64,000 nucleotides of DNA, taken from positions 124,001-188,000 of the forward strand of contig JNJD01000010.1 of the NCBI GenBank assembly GCA_000702685.1, read 5' to 3'. Source of the stretch: Lachnospiraceae bacterium AC2028. Lineage in GTDB: Bacteria; Bacillota; Clostridia; Lachnospirales; Lachnospiraceae. The notes beneath the pieces were generated by a model that saw only the letters and a program-made list of their open reading frames with translations, ran no database searches and was not told where the DNA came from. This document shows, one piece after another, positions 53,828 through 63,000 of this stretch. Position 1 is the first letter of the stretch; every line of letters starts with the position of its first letter. The translations under genes and the position numbers were made by a program.

Positions 53828-54607
53828 ATGGTCAAGGGATTATATACAGCTTATACGGGAATGATCAATGAGCAGAGGCGCATGGACGTTCTCAGTAACA
53901 ATATGGCTAACGTGACCACCGTCGGATTCAAGAAGGAAGGATCGACGAGCCAGACATTCGACGAAGTGCTCGACCTTAAGATCAAGGATTCGACCGTCGG
54001 ATATAATCTCGCAACCAGGGAAGGTTATAACTCAAGAGGTGTCAAGATCGGTGAGAATTACACCGACTGGTCACAGGGATCGTTCAGGATCACCGGCAAC
54101 ACCTATGACATAGCGATCGGCGGAGACGGATTCTTCGCAATTGAATTCACGAACAAGGCGGGGCAGACCTCCACCAAATATTCGAGGGCAGGAGAGTTCC
54201 AGCTCGACAATAACGGTACCATAGTAACTCACGAAGGCGACTACCTTCTCGATACGAACGGAAGACATATCACGATCGATCCCCTCAAGGAGACGACGAT
54301 CGACAGAGCGGGACGTGTAATGCAGGACGGCAAAGTCATTGCCACCATCCAGCTTCAGGATTTCGAGAATTACGATTATCTGAAAAAATACGGCGAGACC
54401 TATTGGGAGCCGATAGAAGGCGCACAGTTCAAGAAAGCATCCGGACAGCTTTACAGCGGATACCTTGAAGCGTCGAATGTACAGACTGTCACCGAGATGG
54501 TCAATCTGATCACTACCTCAAGACAGTACGAAAGCAACCAGAAGATAATCCAGACCATTGATTCGACACTCGAAAAAGCAGTCAATCAGGTGGGCAGAGT
54601 CAAGTAA
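53828..54607 (+). CDS. Flagellar hook-basal body protein (FlhO/FlgF-like)
   Basis: A 259-residue rod/hook family protein: an N-terminal motif YTAYTGMINEQRRMDVLSNN, GDGFFAI in the middle and ASNVQTVTEMVNLITTSRQYE at the C-terminus, forming the coiled-coil ends of FlgF/FlgG proteins. It is the counterpart of B. subtilis FlhO, a distal or proximal rod protein, and is followed by the FlgG-like gene after 23 bases. Confidence 0.9.
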   Translation: MVKGLYTAYTGMINEQRRMDVLSNNMANVTTVGFKKEGSTSQTFDEVLDLKIKDSTVGYNLATREGYNSRGVKIGENYTDWSQGSFRITGNTYDIAIGGDGFFAIEFTNKAGQTSTKYSRAGEFQLDNNGTIVTHEGDYLLDTNGRHITIDPLKETTIDRAGRVMQDGKVIATIQLQDFENYDYLKKYGETYWEPIEGAQFKKASGQLYSGYLEASNVQTVTEMVNLITTSRQYESNQKIIQTIDSTLEKAVNQVGRVK

Positions 54608-54630
54608 TCTAGTTTCTTAAGGAGGACGAT

Positions 54631-55449
54631 ATGGTAAGAAGTTTATGGACCGGCGCAACCGGAATGCTCGCACAGCAGACCAGCCTCGATACTATTGCCA
54701 ATAACCTTGCCAATGTAAATACGACCGGATTCAAATCCCAGTCCGTTGAATTCAAGAACCTGCTTTATCAGACACTCCAGACCAAGACCACATCGGCCAA
54801 CGGCGACACCAAGCCCGGAAGCGCCCAGGTAGGTCTCGGAACCAGAGTATCTTCACTTAATACAAGCTTTACCCAGGGTGCATTCTTCGCATCCGAAAGC
54901 CCCACCGCATTTGCGATCGGCGGAAACGGCTTCTTCGGAGTAAAGGGTGCCGATGGAACAACCTACTATACCAGAAACGGTAATTTCGGATGGACTCTCG
55001 CTTCTAACGGCGGCAATATGCTTGCCACAAGCGACGGATATCCCGTTCTCGATACGAGCGGAAATCCCATCATCCTCGATTCGAAATACACCACCAGCAG
55101 GATCACCGTTACAAGCGACGGACAGATCTGCTATCCCGATGAAAAGAATAACCCGCAGCCCATCGGCAAGACCATCGGACTGTGGCAGTTCAATAATCCC
55201 GTAGGTCTTAACCGTGAAGGTGAGACTCTCTTCAAGGAGACCGCAGCGAGCGGAAGACCCATCAACGAAGCTACCGACAAGAACCTCAAAAAGAGTACCG
55301 TTAACCAGGGATACCTTGAAGGCTCCAACGTTCAGGTTGCGGATGAGATGGTCAACATGATCACCACCCAGAGAGCTTACGAGCTCAACTCAAAGGTCAT
55401 CACCACATCCGATACGATGCTCGAGCAGGCCAACAATCTCAGGAGATAA
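54631..55449 (+). CDS. flgG: Flagellar rod protein FlgG-like (FlhP)
   Basis: A 272-residue FlgG-family protein: SLWTGATGMLAQQ, NNLANVNTTGFK, GNGFFGV, and EGSNVQVADEMVNMITTQRAYELNSKV, the standard start, middle and end motifs. It forms the rod with its upstream neighbour. Ribosome binding site AGGAGGA (54619-54625) is strong. Confidence 0.93.
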   Translation: MVRSLWTGATGMLAQQTSLDTIANNLANVNTTGFKSQSVEFKNLLYQTLQTKTTSANGDTKPGSAQVGLGTRVSSLNTSFTQGAFFASESPTAFAIGGNGFFGVKGADGTTYYTRNGNFGWTLASNGGNMLATSDGYPVLDTSGNPIILDSKYTTSRITVTSDGQICYPDEKNNPQPIGKTIGLWQFNNPVGLNREGETLFKETAASGRPINEATDKNLKKSTVNQGYLEGSNVQVADEMVNMITTQRAYELNSKVITTSDTMLEQANNLRR

Positions 55450-55453
55450 TTAA

Positions 55454-55864
55454 ATGGATATGTCGGGTATTTCCAATCTCACAGATTATTACACTTCCGT
55501 TACGGGACAGGCTAAGGCAACGGAACTTGCAAACACGCTCTCAAGCAAGGCTGAAAATGCCAAGACGGATGACGAGCTTATGTCCGTTTGCAAGCAGTTC
55601 GAAAGCTACTTGCTCGAACAGGTTTTTAAGAATATGGATAAGACCGTTATAAGAAACGGTGATGAAAGTAAAGATTCTTCAACAGAAAATCTTGTGGATT
55701 ATTTCAGAGGTCAGGCTCTTCAGGAACTTTCTTCCCAGTCGACCGAAAAGCAGGGACTCGGGATTGCGCAGCAGCTTTACGAGCAGCTCCGCCGCAATTA
55801 CGGTCTCGATGAAAATTCCATTCCTGCAGATCAGGTTGTATCTATGAACGCTCGTAAGAATTAA
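55454..55864 (+). CDS. Rod-binding protein, FlgJ N-terminal type
   Basis: A 136-residue protein matching the N-terminal rod-capping domain of FlgJ: CKQFESYLLEQVFKNM, followed by the FRGQALQELSSQ helix. It lacks the muramidase domain seen in proteobacterial FlgJ, as usual in Firmicutes. It helps assemble the rod encoded just upstream. Confidence 0.88.
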   Translation: MDMSGISNLTDYYTSVTGQAKATELANTLSSKAENAKTDDELMSVCKQFESYLLEQVFKNMDKTVIRNGDESKDSSTENLVDYFRGQALQELSSQSTEKQGLGIAQQLYEQLRRNYGLDENSIPADQVVSMNARKN

Positions 55865-55869
55865 GGATC

Positions 55870-58104
55870 TTGGATTTTTCTGAAAAAGCAACAATAAAAG
55901 GATATGTTGACCATGTCATCTTTGAGAGCCGCGAAACCGGATTTAAAGCGCTGGCTCTCATTTCAGATGGTTTCGATGAAACCGTGGTTGGGCGTATGCC
56001 CGACGTATCCAAGGGTGACACGATCGAGGTGAGCGGTGAATATACCGATCACCCGCGTTTTGGCGTGCAGCTGAAGGTCACTTCCTACAAGATCATCCCT
56101 CCCGCCGATTCGCAGGCAATGGAAAGATATCTTGCATCCGGTGCTGTCAGCGGCGTCGGTGAAAAGCTCGCATCCCGCATCGTAAGCAAATTCGGTGACG
56201 ACACATTCCGTATCATCGAAGAAGAGCCGGAAAGGCTTGCGGAGATCAAGGGCATCAGCAAGAGAAAAGCCATGGAGATTGCTGTCGCAATGGAGGAAAA
56301 GAAAGACCTCCGCGATGCGATGGTCACCATGCAGGGCCTCGGAATCTCGCAGACCATAGCCGTCAGGATATACGACAATTACGGTCCCGAATACATAAAT
56401 GTCCTCCGAACCAATCCCTATAAGCTCGCCGAAGATATCAGGGGCATAGGCTTTAAGACCGCCGATGAGATCGCGTTCAAAGAGGGCATGGATCCCGCAA
56501 GCGAGGACAGATGCAAGGCTGCTCTGATGTATGTTCTTTCCGATGCTTCGGCGGAGGGACACTGTTATCTTCCCGAAGAACTTCTTGAAAAACTCACGAC
56601 CGAACTACTCGGTGAAGAGCACGCGGATGTAACCGCATCGCTTAAGGACATGATCCACGCCGGCAAGCTTAAGAGAGACAAGGACCGTATCTACCTGCCT
56701 GCGTTTTATTATGCGGAGCTGTCCTGCGCAAGGATGCTCGCGGAAAAGAACATCCCGATGATGAAGGATCTTCCCGGCATCGATGAAAAGATCGAAAGGG
56801 ATATCCGTAAGATCGCCGAAGCAAACGGAATGCAGACTGACCCTCTGCAGATAAGTGCCGTACGCGAATGCATCAAAAACGGATTGTTCATCCTTACCGG
56901 AGGACCCGGAACCGGTAAGACCACGACAATAAATATGATCATCAGATACTTCCTTGATCAGGGACTCGATATCGTCCTTGCCGCACCAACCGGAAGAGCG
57001 GCTAAGAGGATGACCGAGACGACCGGCTATGAAGCTGCGACGATCCACAGGCTTTTGGGCGTGGCATCCATACAGGATGAAGCTGGTAACTCTGTGATAT
57101 TCCAGAAGAACGCGGAAGAGCCGATAGAAGCGGATGTCATAATTATTGACGAAATGTCAATGGTTGACATAATGCTGTTCAAAGCACTTCTTTCCGCCGT
57201 GCCCATATCCTCAAGACTGATCCTTGTCGGGGACGCTTCCCAGCTTCCGAGCGTCGGTCCCGGAACTGTACTGAGCGATATCTGTTCATGTCCTTCTTTT
57301 CCGAAGGTGAAGCTCGAAAAGATTTTCCGTCAGGACGAGACGAGCAGCATCGTCATCAATGCGCACAAGATAGACAGAGGTGAGCATATCGAACTGTCAT
57401 CGTCGATCAGGGATTTCATTTTCCTGGAAAGGGATGATGCGTCCGTCATAAAGCAGACGATAGGATGGATGATCTCGGACAAGCTTCCCGCATATGTCGG
57501 CTGCGGCCCGTTTGACGTGCAGGTTCTTACGCCGATGAAGAAGGGAGCTCTCGGAGTCTATGAACTGAACAGATTCCTGCAGCAGGTCCTTAATCCGGCT
57601 TCGCCGCAAAAGAGTGAGTACCTCTACGGGGATACTCTTTTCCGCGAGGGCGATAAGGTCATGCAGACCAAGAACGATTATCAGCTCGAGTGGACCACCG
57701 ACGATAAGCTTACTTCGCTTGCCCAGTCGGGCAGTGGCGTGTTCAACGGCGATCTCGGACGCATCAGAAGGATCGATGAAGCTTCCAGAAACATAACCGT
57801 TCTGTTCGATGACGGAAGGATCGTAAGATATCCTTTTTCGGAGCTTGACGAGCTCGACCTTTCGTATGCTATGACGATACATAAATCCCAGGGAAGCGAA
57901 TACCCTGCGATAATAATCCCGATACTAGACCCTTCGGCTCCGCTCGTTTACAGAAATCTTCTTTACACGGGCATCACCAGGGCCAGGTCCTGTGTCGTGC
58001 TTCTCGGAAGTTCCAAAACTATCGACAGGATGATCGATAACAGAGGTACCAATGAAAGATTTTCTTCTTTTGCCGAAAGGCTTCTTCAGGCGTGTGCTGA
58101 GTAG
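55870..58104 (+). CDS. recD2: RecD2-type ATP-dependent DNA helicase
   Basis: A 744-residue SF1B helicase with an N-terminal OB/HhH region (about 1-150, typical of RecD2), Walker A TGGPGTGKTTT (about 344-354), IIDEMSMVD, GDASQLPSVGPG, and the C-terminal AMTIHKSQGSEYP signature. It unwinds DNA 5'-3' for repair and conjugation. The start is TTG 55870, 5 bases after the flgJ stop; its upstream AAGGA is very close, so the true start is uncertain. It overlaps comF by 53 bases. Confidence 0.92.
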   Translation: MDFSEKATIKGYVDHVIFESRETGFKALALISDGFDETVVGRMPDVSKGDTIEVSGEYTDHPRFGVQLKVTSYKIIPPADSQAMERYLASGAVSGVGEKLASRIVSKFGDDTFRIIEEEPERLAEIKGISKRKAMEIAVAMEEKKDLRDAMVTMQGLGISQTIAVRIYDNYGPEYINVLRTNPYKLAEDIRGIGFKTADEIAFKEGMDPASEDRCKAALMYVLSDASAEGHCYLPEELLEKLTTELLGEEHADVTASLKDMIHAGKLKRDKDRIYLPAFYYAELSCARMLAEKNIPMMKDLPGIDEKIERDIRKIAEANGMQTDPLQISAVRECIKNGLFILTGGPGTGKTTTINMIIRYFLDQGLDIVLAAPTGRAAKRMTETTGYEAATIHRLLGVASIQDEAGNSVIFQKNAEEPIEADVIIIDEMSMVDIMLFKALLSAVPISSRLILVGDASQLPSVGPGTVLSDICSCPSFPKVKLEKIFRQDETSSIVINAHKIDRGEHIELSSSIRDFIFLERDDASVIKQTIGWMISDKLPAYVGCGPFDVQVLTPMKKGALGVYELNRFLQQVLNPASPQKSEYLYGDTLFREGDKVMQTKNDYQLEWTTDDKLTSLAQSGSGVFNGDLGRIRRIDEASRNITVLFDDGRIVRYPFSELDELDLSYAMTIHKSQGSEYPAIIIPILDPSAPLVYRNLLYTGITRARSCVVLLGSSKTIDRMIDNRGTNERFSSFAERLLQACAE

Positions 58105-58795
58105 CTGCGCTTCTTTCCTTTTCCCGTCCAGGTGTCCCGTCTGTGACAGACCCGTCTGGCCGCCCTCGGAAAAGATATGCCTTTCCTGCCTTAAAACTTT
58201 AAAACCGATAAGAGAATCCTTCTGCGAAAAATGCGGAAAGAAGGTTAACGCCGGCCTCAGGCTCTGCTCAGACTGTACAAGGACAGAGCATGTCTTTACG
58301 CGCAGCAGGGGAGCGTTCGGATACAGGGAACTGAGCAAGGGTATGTACAGGTATAAATACCTCGGAAGGCGTGAATATGCGGATGTTTATGCGAAGTTGA
58401 CATATAGTCAATTGGCAGATTACATACACGGCTGCAACGCGGACATGATCGCAGCCGTTCCGGTCTCGAAAAAGAAGCTCCTGAAGAGGGGATACAACCA
58501 GGCCGCAGAGCTTGCAAAGGGCATCTCAAAGCTGTCCGGAATCCCCTTTTCCGAGGGTGCGCTTTTACGTGTCAGGGATACCGCTCCGATGAAGCTTTTG
58601 AGCCCTTCGGAAAGGCAGAAAAATCTCAAAAATGCTTTCATAAGTAATGTAAATGTAGTAAAATCAAAGCGTGTATTGTTGGTAGACGATATCTATACAA
58701 CCGGCTCGACGATGGATGAATGTTCGCGGGCTTTGCTTGAGGCGGGAGCCGAAAGTGTATACGGCCTGAGCGTGGCATCCGGCACGGGAGTATAG
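58052..58795 (+). CDS. comF: ComF-family phosphoribosyltransferase-like protein
   Basis: A 247-residue ComF protein: an N-terminal zinc finger with CPVC, CLSCL, CEKCGKK and CSDC (about 28-75), then a type I phosphoribosyltransferase domain with the PRPP motif VLLVDDIYTTGSTM (about 207-220). ComF acts in DNA uptake by competent cells. In B. subtilis comFA is upstream; here recD2 overlaps it by 53 bases. Confidence 0.92.
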   Translation: MKDFLLLPKGFFRRVLSSCASFLFPSRCPVCDRPVWPPSEKICLSCLKTLKPIRESFCEKCGKKVNAGLRLCSDCTRTEHVFTRSRGAFGYRELSKGMYRYKYLGRREYADVYAKLTYSQLADYIHGCNADMIAAVPVSKKKLLKRGYNQAAELAKGISKLSGIPFSEGALLRVRDTAPMKLLSPSERQKNLKNAFISNVNVVKSKRVLLVDDIYTTGSTMDECSRALLEAGAESVYGLSVASGTGV

Positions 58796-58809
58796 GAGGG
58801 GAGAAAAGA

Positions 58810-59217
58810 ATGAATATTAAGAATTGCAGAAACTGCGGTAAGATGTTCAACTATATCACCGGCCCCATTGTTTGCCCGAATTGCAGGGAAGCGGTCGAAG
58901 CCAAGTTCCAGGAGGTTAAGCAGTACATCAGGGATCATAAGGGCGTAGGCATTGCCGAGGTTTCCGAGGCATGCAGTGTTGACGCGGCACAGATCCGCCA
59001 GTGGCTCAGGGATGACCGTCTCGAGGTTACCGAGGATTCGGCGCTTATGCTCAACTGCGAGGGATGCGGTGCTCCGATCAGATCCGGAAGATTTTGTGAC
59101 AGATGCAAGACCAACATGGCCAATACCTTCGGCAGCATACTCAATGCCAATAAGCCTAAGACCGAATTCAAGAGACCCGAGAAGGATTCTCCCAAGATGA
59201 GATTCCTTGATCAATAA
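58810..59217 (+). CDS. yvyF: YvyF-like flagellar-operon protein
   Basis: A 135-residue protein of the YvyF (TIGR03826) family: two CxxC pairs at the N-terminus (CRNCGKMF and CPNC), a central winged-helix-like segment (about 45-85) and another CEGCG...CDRC pair. It follows comF as in B. subtilis, where flgM comes next; here flgM is absent and a repeat and terminator follow. Confidence 0.85.
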   Translation: MNIKNCRNCGKMFNYITGPIVCPNCREAVEAKFQEVKQYIRDHKGVGIAEVSEACSVDAAQIRQWLRDDRLEVTEDSALMLNCEGCGAPIRSGRFCDRCKTNMANTFGSILNANKPKTEFKRPEKDSPKMRFLDQ

Positions 59218-59224
59218 CGGTGAA

Positions 59225-59253
59225 GTGAACAAGGGGACGGTTCCTCTGTTCAC
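59225..59253. repeat. REP-like palindrome, copy 3
   Basis: GTGAACA (59225-59231) pairs with TGTTCAC (59247-59253) and encloses AGGGGACGGTTCCT, shared with copies at 47937 and 48010, 11 kb away. Confidence 0.75.
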
Positions 59254-59279
59254 CCGGCTGTTTCAAGTTTTGTAATGTG

Positions 59280-59320
59280 AAGTCACCTGCTGTCTTTCAC
59301 AAAAGCAGGTGACTTGTGTT
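59280..59320 (+). terminator. Possible terminator after yvyF
   Basis: A 12-bp perfect stem (59280-59291 with 59304-59315) and a partly T-rich tail (GTGTTTG). Confidence 0.65.
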
Positions 59321-59352
59321 TGTAAAGGAGAGCGGTTTAAACCGCACAGATC

Positions 59353-59742
59353 ATGTTAGATAAAGACAGAGTCATTCTGATGACCAGGATGGCCTCATAC
59401 GAGGAAGGTGACGGAAAAAAGCATATGAATGTCGTCAGGTTCTTTAAGGGCGACTATATCGCCGTGGGAATTCTCAAGGCGCTTATCTGTTCATCGCTTT
59501 CTTTCGCTCTCATCCTCGCTCTTTATGTATATTATAATTTTGACGTATTTATGAGCAGCATCTACGACATGGATATCCTTGAATTCGTAAAGGGCATACT
59601 CATCAAATACGCCTGGTTTGTGGGCATCTATGTAATGATCACCTACGTCGTATGCACGATCACCTATAATTCGTCGCGCAGAAAGCTCAAGAGATATTTC
59701 AAGAATCTCAGGGTGCTCAAGAAGATGTACGACAGACAGTAA
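59353..59742 (+). CDS. Two-TM membrane protein, unknown
   Basis: A 129-residue protein with two membrane segments (about 37-58 and 80-103) and basic flanks. No family is recognised. Its GGAG site (59327-59330) is 22 bases from the ATG, but a perfect 14-bp palindrome (GCGGTTTAAACCGC, 59332-59345) lies between; folding it would bring the site to 8 bases. It is followed by another membrane gene after 9 bases and belongs to the cdaA operon by spacing. Confidence 0.62.
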   Translation: MLDKDRVILMTRMASYEEGDGKKHMNVVRFFKGDYIAVGILKALICSSLSFALILALYVYYNFDVFMSSIYDMDILEFVKGILIKYAWFVGIYVMITYVVCTITYNSSRRKLKRYFKNLRVLKKMYDRQ

Positions 59743-59751
59743 GGATTTTTT

Positions 59752-60807
59752 ATGACAAGGCTTTTAGAGATCAGAGACAACATTAAAGTTCTATTTTCAA
59801 AATATGACGTTTTTGTCATTCCCGTTCTGAAATTCCTGCTCGCGCTTATCATGCTCATCATGATAAACGGCAAGCTCGGATACATGAGCAAGCTCTGTAA
59901 TCCCGGAATAGTCATTATCGTTTCCCTCGCATGTTCATTCCTTCCTGCGGGAGCGATACTTCTTTTCGGTTCACTGTTTTCGATGGGACATGTATTCGCA
60001 CTCTCTCCCGAGGTTGCGATAGTCGTTGCGGTGGTCTTCCTGCTCATCTATCTTCTTTACCTCAGATTTACACCGAGCGAATCACTCTGCATCGTTATCA
60101 CGCCGATGCTCTTCGTATTCCACGTTCCGTATGTGATCCCCGTTGTGATGGGACTCATCGGAGGACCCGCATCCGCACTTTCGGTTATATGTGGTGTCAT
60201 CATCTATTTCACACTTCACGTGGTAACACAGAATGCTGCGAACGTATCCGGCGATCTGTCCGACATCATGGGCCAGATCAAGCTGATAATCGATTCGCTG
60301 CTCGGCAATAAACAGATGATCGTTCTGATCGCGGCATTTGCGATAGTCACCATCGCCGTATATGTGATCAGGAGACTTCCCATTGAGCACTGCTGGACGA
60401 TCGCAATGGTTTCCGGCGCTGTTCTCTGCATGGTCATCACCCTCATCGGCGGACTTGTTACGAATGCGGGATTTTCGATCATCGGAATCATCTTCGGATG
60501 CATCCTCGCAGTCGGTGTCGGCAAGGTCATAGAGTTCTTCAAGTTCTGCGTCGATTACACGCGTACGGAACGCGTACAGTTTGAAGATGACGAATATTAC
60601 TACTACGTCAAGGCTGTGCCCAAGATGAATGTTGCGGCACCCGACAGGAAGGTCAAGAACATCAACAGATCGTATGCAAAGAGACCCGTCCGTCCGGTCA
60701 AGGCAGGTCCGGCTCCGATGGATACGGCACCAATGGATACGGCTGAGATGGACACCACCGAACTTGATTCATCGTATTTCGGAGATACTTCAAACCTTGA
60801 CGAATGA
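59752..60807 (+). CDS. Multi-pass membrane protein with acidic repeat tail
   Basis: A 351-residue protein with about eight membrane segments (20-270) and a cytosolic tail (280-351) that becomes basic (about 305-325) and then repeats PMDTA, PMDTA, EMDTT and ELDSS. No family is recognised. It lies 25 bases before cdaA in the same operon. A role in membrane placement or regulation of the c-di-AMP or cell-wall machinery is a guess from position. Confidence 0.65.
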   Translation: MTRLLEIRDNIKVLFSKYDVFVIPVLKFLLALIMLIMINGKLGYMSKLCNPGIVIIVSLACSFLPAGAILLFGSLFSMGHVFALSPEVAIVVAVVFLLIYLLYLRFTPSESLCIVITPMLFVFHVPYVIPVVMGLIGGPASALSVICGVIIYFTLHVVTQNAANVSGDLSDIMGQIKLIIDSLLGNKQMIVLIAAFAIVTIAVYVIRRLPIEHCWTIAMVSGAVLCMVITLIGGLVTNAGFSIIGIIFGCILAVGVGKVIEFFKFCVDYTRTERVQFEDDEYYYYVKAVPKMNVAAPDRKVKNINRSYAKRPVRPVKAGPAPMDTAPMDTAEMDTTELDSSYFGDTSNLDE

Positions 60808-60832
60808 TCATGGTTTTTGAGAGCTGAAGGAT

Positions 60833-61702
60833 ATGCAGTTTTTGGATGAGACAATAAAATATCTGAACAGCTTCAGTACCTATATGGGTACCATTGAATG
60901 GCAGGATTATGCGGAGATAGTCATTATCGCCGTACTCTTGTATTACATTTTCAAGTGGGTCCATAACACTAGGGCATGGTCTCTTCTCAAGGGACTTGCC
61001 GTCATTCTCATTTTCCTGATAATCGCGAATGTATTCCACATGGATACCATTCTGTGGATTTCCGGAAATGTTCTCCAGTTTGCGGTCATCGCATTCATCG
61101 TTGTGCTTCAGCCCGAACTCAGAAAAGCTCTCGAGGTTCTCGGAAAGAGCAACTTCTTCGGATCGTTCTCGATATTCGGCCAGCAGATCAACAGCCGGGA
61201 GATAACAGAGGACAGCATCAGGGAGATAGTAAAGGCGTGCTCCCAGATGTCCTGGGTACGCACCGGCGCACTGATAGTCATCGAGAACAAGGAATCCCTT
61301 GCGCGTATCGACGAGACCGGTATCAAAGTTGATGCGGCAATCTCATCACAGCTCCTTATCAATATCTTTGAAAAGAACACTCCGCTTCACGACGGAGCTG
61401 TTACCATACGCGGAAACAGGGTCTCGGCTGCGACCTGCTACCTTGACCTCACCAAATCCCAGTATGTAAGCAAGGAACTCGGAACGAGACACAGGGCGGG
61501 CATCGGAGTATCCGAAGAGGCTGACTGTGTAGCGATAATCGTTTCGGAGGAGACCGGTAAGATCGCCGTGGCTCATGACGGACAGCTTGAGAGAAATCTT
61601 ACCGAAGAATCGCTCAGGCAGTATCTTACTTCAACCCTCACAACACCCGAGGAGGGAGAAGATAATAATCAGGGTAAGAAGAGGAGGCGCAGAAAAGCAT
61701 GA
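60833..61702 (+). CDS. cdaA: Diadenylate cyclase CdaA
   Basis: A 289-residue diadenylate cyclase: membrane segments near the N-terminus (about 25-85), then the DAC (DisA_N) domain with DGAV (about 185-188) and GTRHRAGIGVSE (about 220-231), both catalytic. It makes c-di-AMP from ATP. The cdaA-cdaR-glmM order is conserved in Firmicutes and couples c-di-AMP to cell-wall precursor synthesis. Confidence 0.96.
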   Translation: MQFLDETIKYLNSFSTYMGTIEWQDYAEIVIIAVLLYYIFKWVHNTRAWSLLKGLAVILIFLIIANVFHMDTILWISGNVLQFAVIAFIVVLQPELRKALEVLGKSNFFGSFSIFGQQINSREITEDSIREIVKACSQMSWVRTGALIVIENKESLARIDETGIKVDAAISSQLLINIFEKNTPLHDGAVTIRGNRVSAATCYLDLTKSQYVSKELGTRHRAGIGVSEEADCVAIIVSEETGKIAVAHDGQLERNLTEESLRQYLTSTLTTPEEGEDNNQGKKRRRRKA

Positions 61703-62982
61703 TATTCCTGAAGCGTCTCGGAAAGACTCTTACCAACAATATATGGCTCAAAGTACTTGCACTTGTGCTGGCATTCGTTCTCTGGGTGCTTGTCGCACAG
61801 ATCAATAACCCCGTCAGGACCCTTACCTACAATAACGTTAAGGTTACGCTTGTAGGTACGGATGTGCTCGATGCGGAAGGCAAGGTCTACCAGGTTCTTG
61901 ATAATACGGATACCGCCAAGGTCACTGTAAGAGCTCCCGAATCGATAATAAGCTCCATCACGGCAGCCGATATTTCCGCTGTTGCGGATCTTTCCAATAT
62001 ATCCGAAGACGGCACCGTGCCCATCGTATATTCACTCGACAGGGCGGAGAGCATCATAGCCGATCACGATACTCTTTCCGTAAGTGTCGAGAACAGGATT
62101 ACCAAATACGTGAACATCACATGGAAGACGATCGGTTCCGTAGGCGAAGGCTGCGTACAGGGCAAGGTCAATCTCGAGAGGAACAGGATCGAAGTAACCG
62201 GTCCCGAATCCGCCGTGAACAGGGTTACATACGCACAGGTAACCATAGATCTCGATGATGCGGTCAAGACTATATCCGCCGATATGGAGATAGTCCTCTA
62301 TGATGCGAAGGGCAACAGGGTCGAGAGCGATATGATCGTCAAGCAGACCGATTATGTTACCACGACCGTAACCGTTCTTTCGACCAAGACCGTTCCCATC
62401 TATGCGTCGGCAACGGGCGAGCCTGCCGCAGGTTATGTATTTACCGGCGATATAAACGTAAGCCCCGAGACCGTTACCATCGCAGGCGATACGAGCGTGC
62501 TCAACAACATCATCAGGATCGAGATAACCGATCCCGTTGATATAGCTTCCGCGAAGAACAACATCACCGCAGCATATAATCTTTCGAAGTACCTGCCCGC
62601 CGGCGTAAGCTTCGAGGATCCCGATTTCGATGATGAAGTATTCGTCACCGCATATGTGGAGCGCAAAGTCGAAAAAACACTGACCGTAGCCGTCGACCAC
62701 TTTGCACTCACCGATATCCCCGAAGGATACGAAGCGGAAATAGCTGCCGAAGAGGATGTGAGCGTAAGGCTCACCGGTCTCGAGACCGAACTCAATGCGA
62801 TAAGCGCCGAATCACTCAGAGGCGTGATAGAAGTCGATTCTTACCTGGCATCCGTATACGGAGACGATTACAGCGGCATCACATTTGCCAACATCCCGGT
62901 AAGATTCAATCTCAGCGACCACGTTGAAGCGGATCCCGTTTACATACGTGTACAGCTGACCGTAAAAGAAGACGAAACTTAA
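61699..62982 (+). CDS. cdaR: CdaR (YbbR-domain) regulator of CdaA
   Basis: A 427-residue protein with an N-terminal membrane anchor (about 14-34) and four YbbR repeats outside the membrane (35-425), three of which carry the typical start such as VPIYASATGEPAAGYVF. It binds CdaA and regulates its activity. The start overlaps the cdaA stop by 4 bases. Confidence 0.93.
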   Translation: MIFLKRLGKTLTNNIWLKVLALVLAFVLWVLVAQINNPVRTLTYNNVKVTLVGTDVLDAEGKVYQVLDNTDTAKVTVRAPESIISSITAADISAVADLSNISEDGTVPIVYSLDRAESIIADHDTLSVSVENRITKYVNITWKTIGSVGEGCVQGKVNLERNRIEVTGPESAVNRVTYAQVTIDLDDAVKTISADMEIVLYDAKGNRVESDMIVKQTDYVTTTVTVLSTKTVPIYASATGEPAAGYVFTGDINVSPETVTIAGDTSVLNNIIRIEITDPVDIASAKNNITAAYNLSKYLPAGVSFEDPDFDDEVFVTAYVERKVEKTLTVAVDHFALTDIPEGYEAEIAAEEDVSVRLTGLETELNAISAESLRGVIEVDSYLASVYGDDYSGITFANIPVRFNLSDHVEADPVYIRVQLTVKEDET

Positions 62983-63000
62983 AACTGTCAGGAGATATAT

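Noticed and set aside
59217-59353. A flgM gene after yvyF, as in Bacillus
   Set aside because: The stretch holds only a repeat, a hairpin and the next gene's leader; no frame of flgM length exists.
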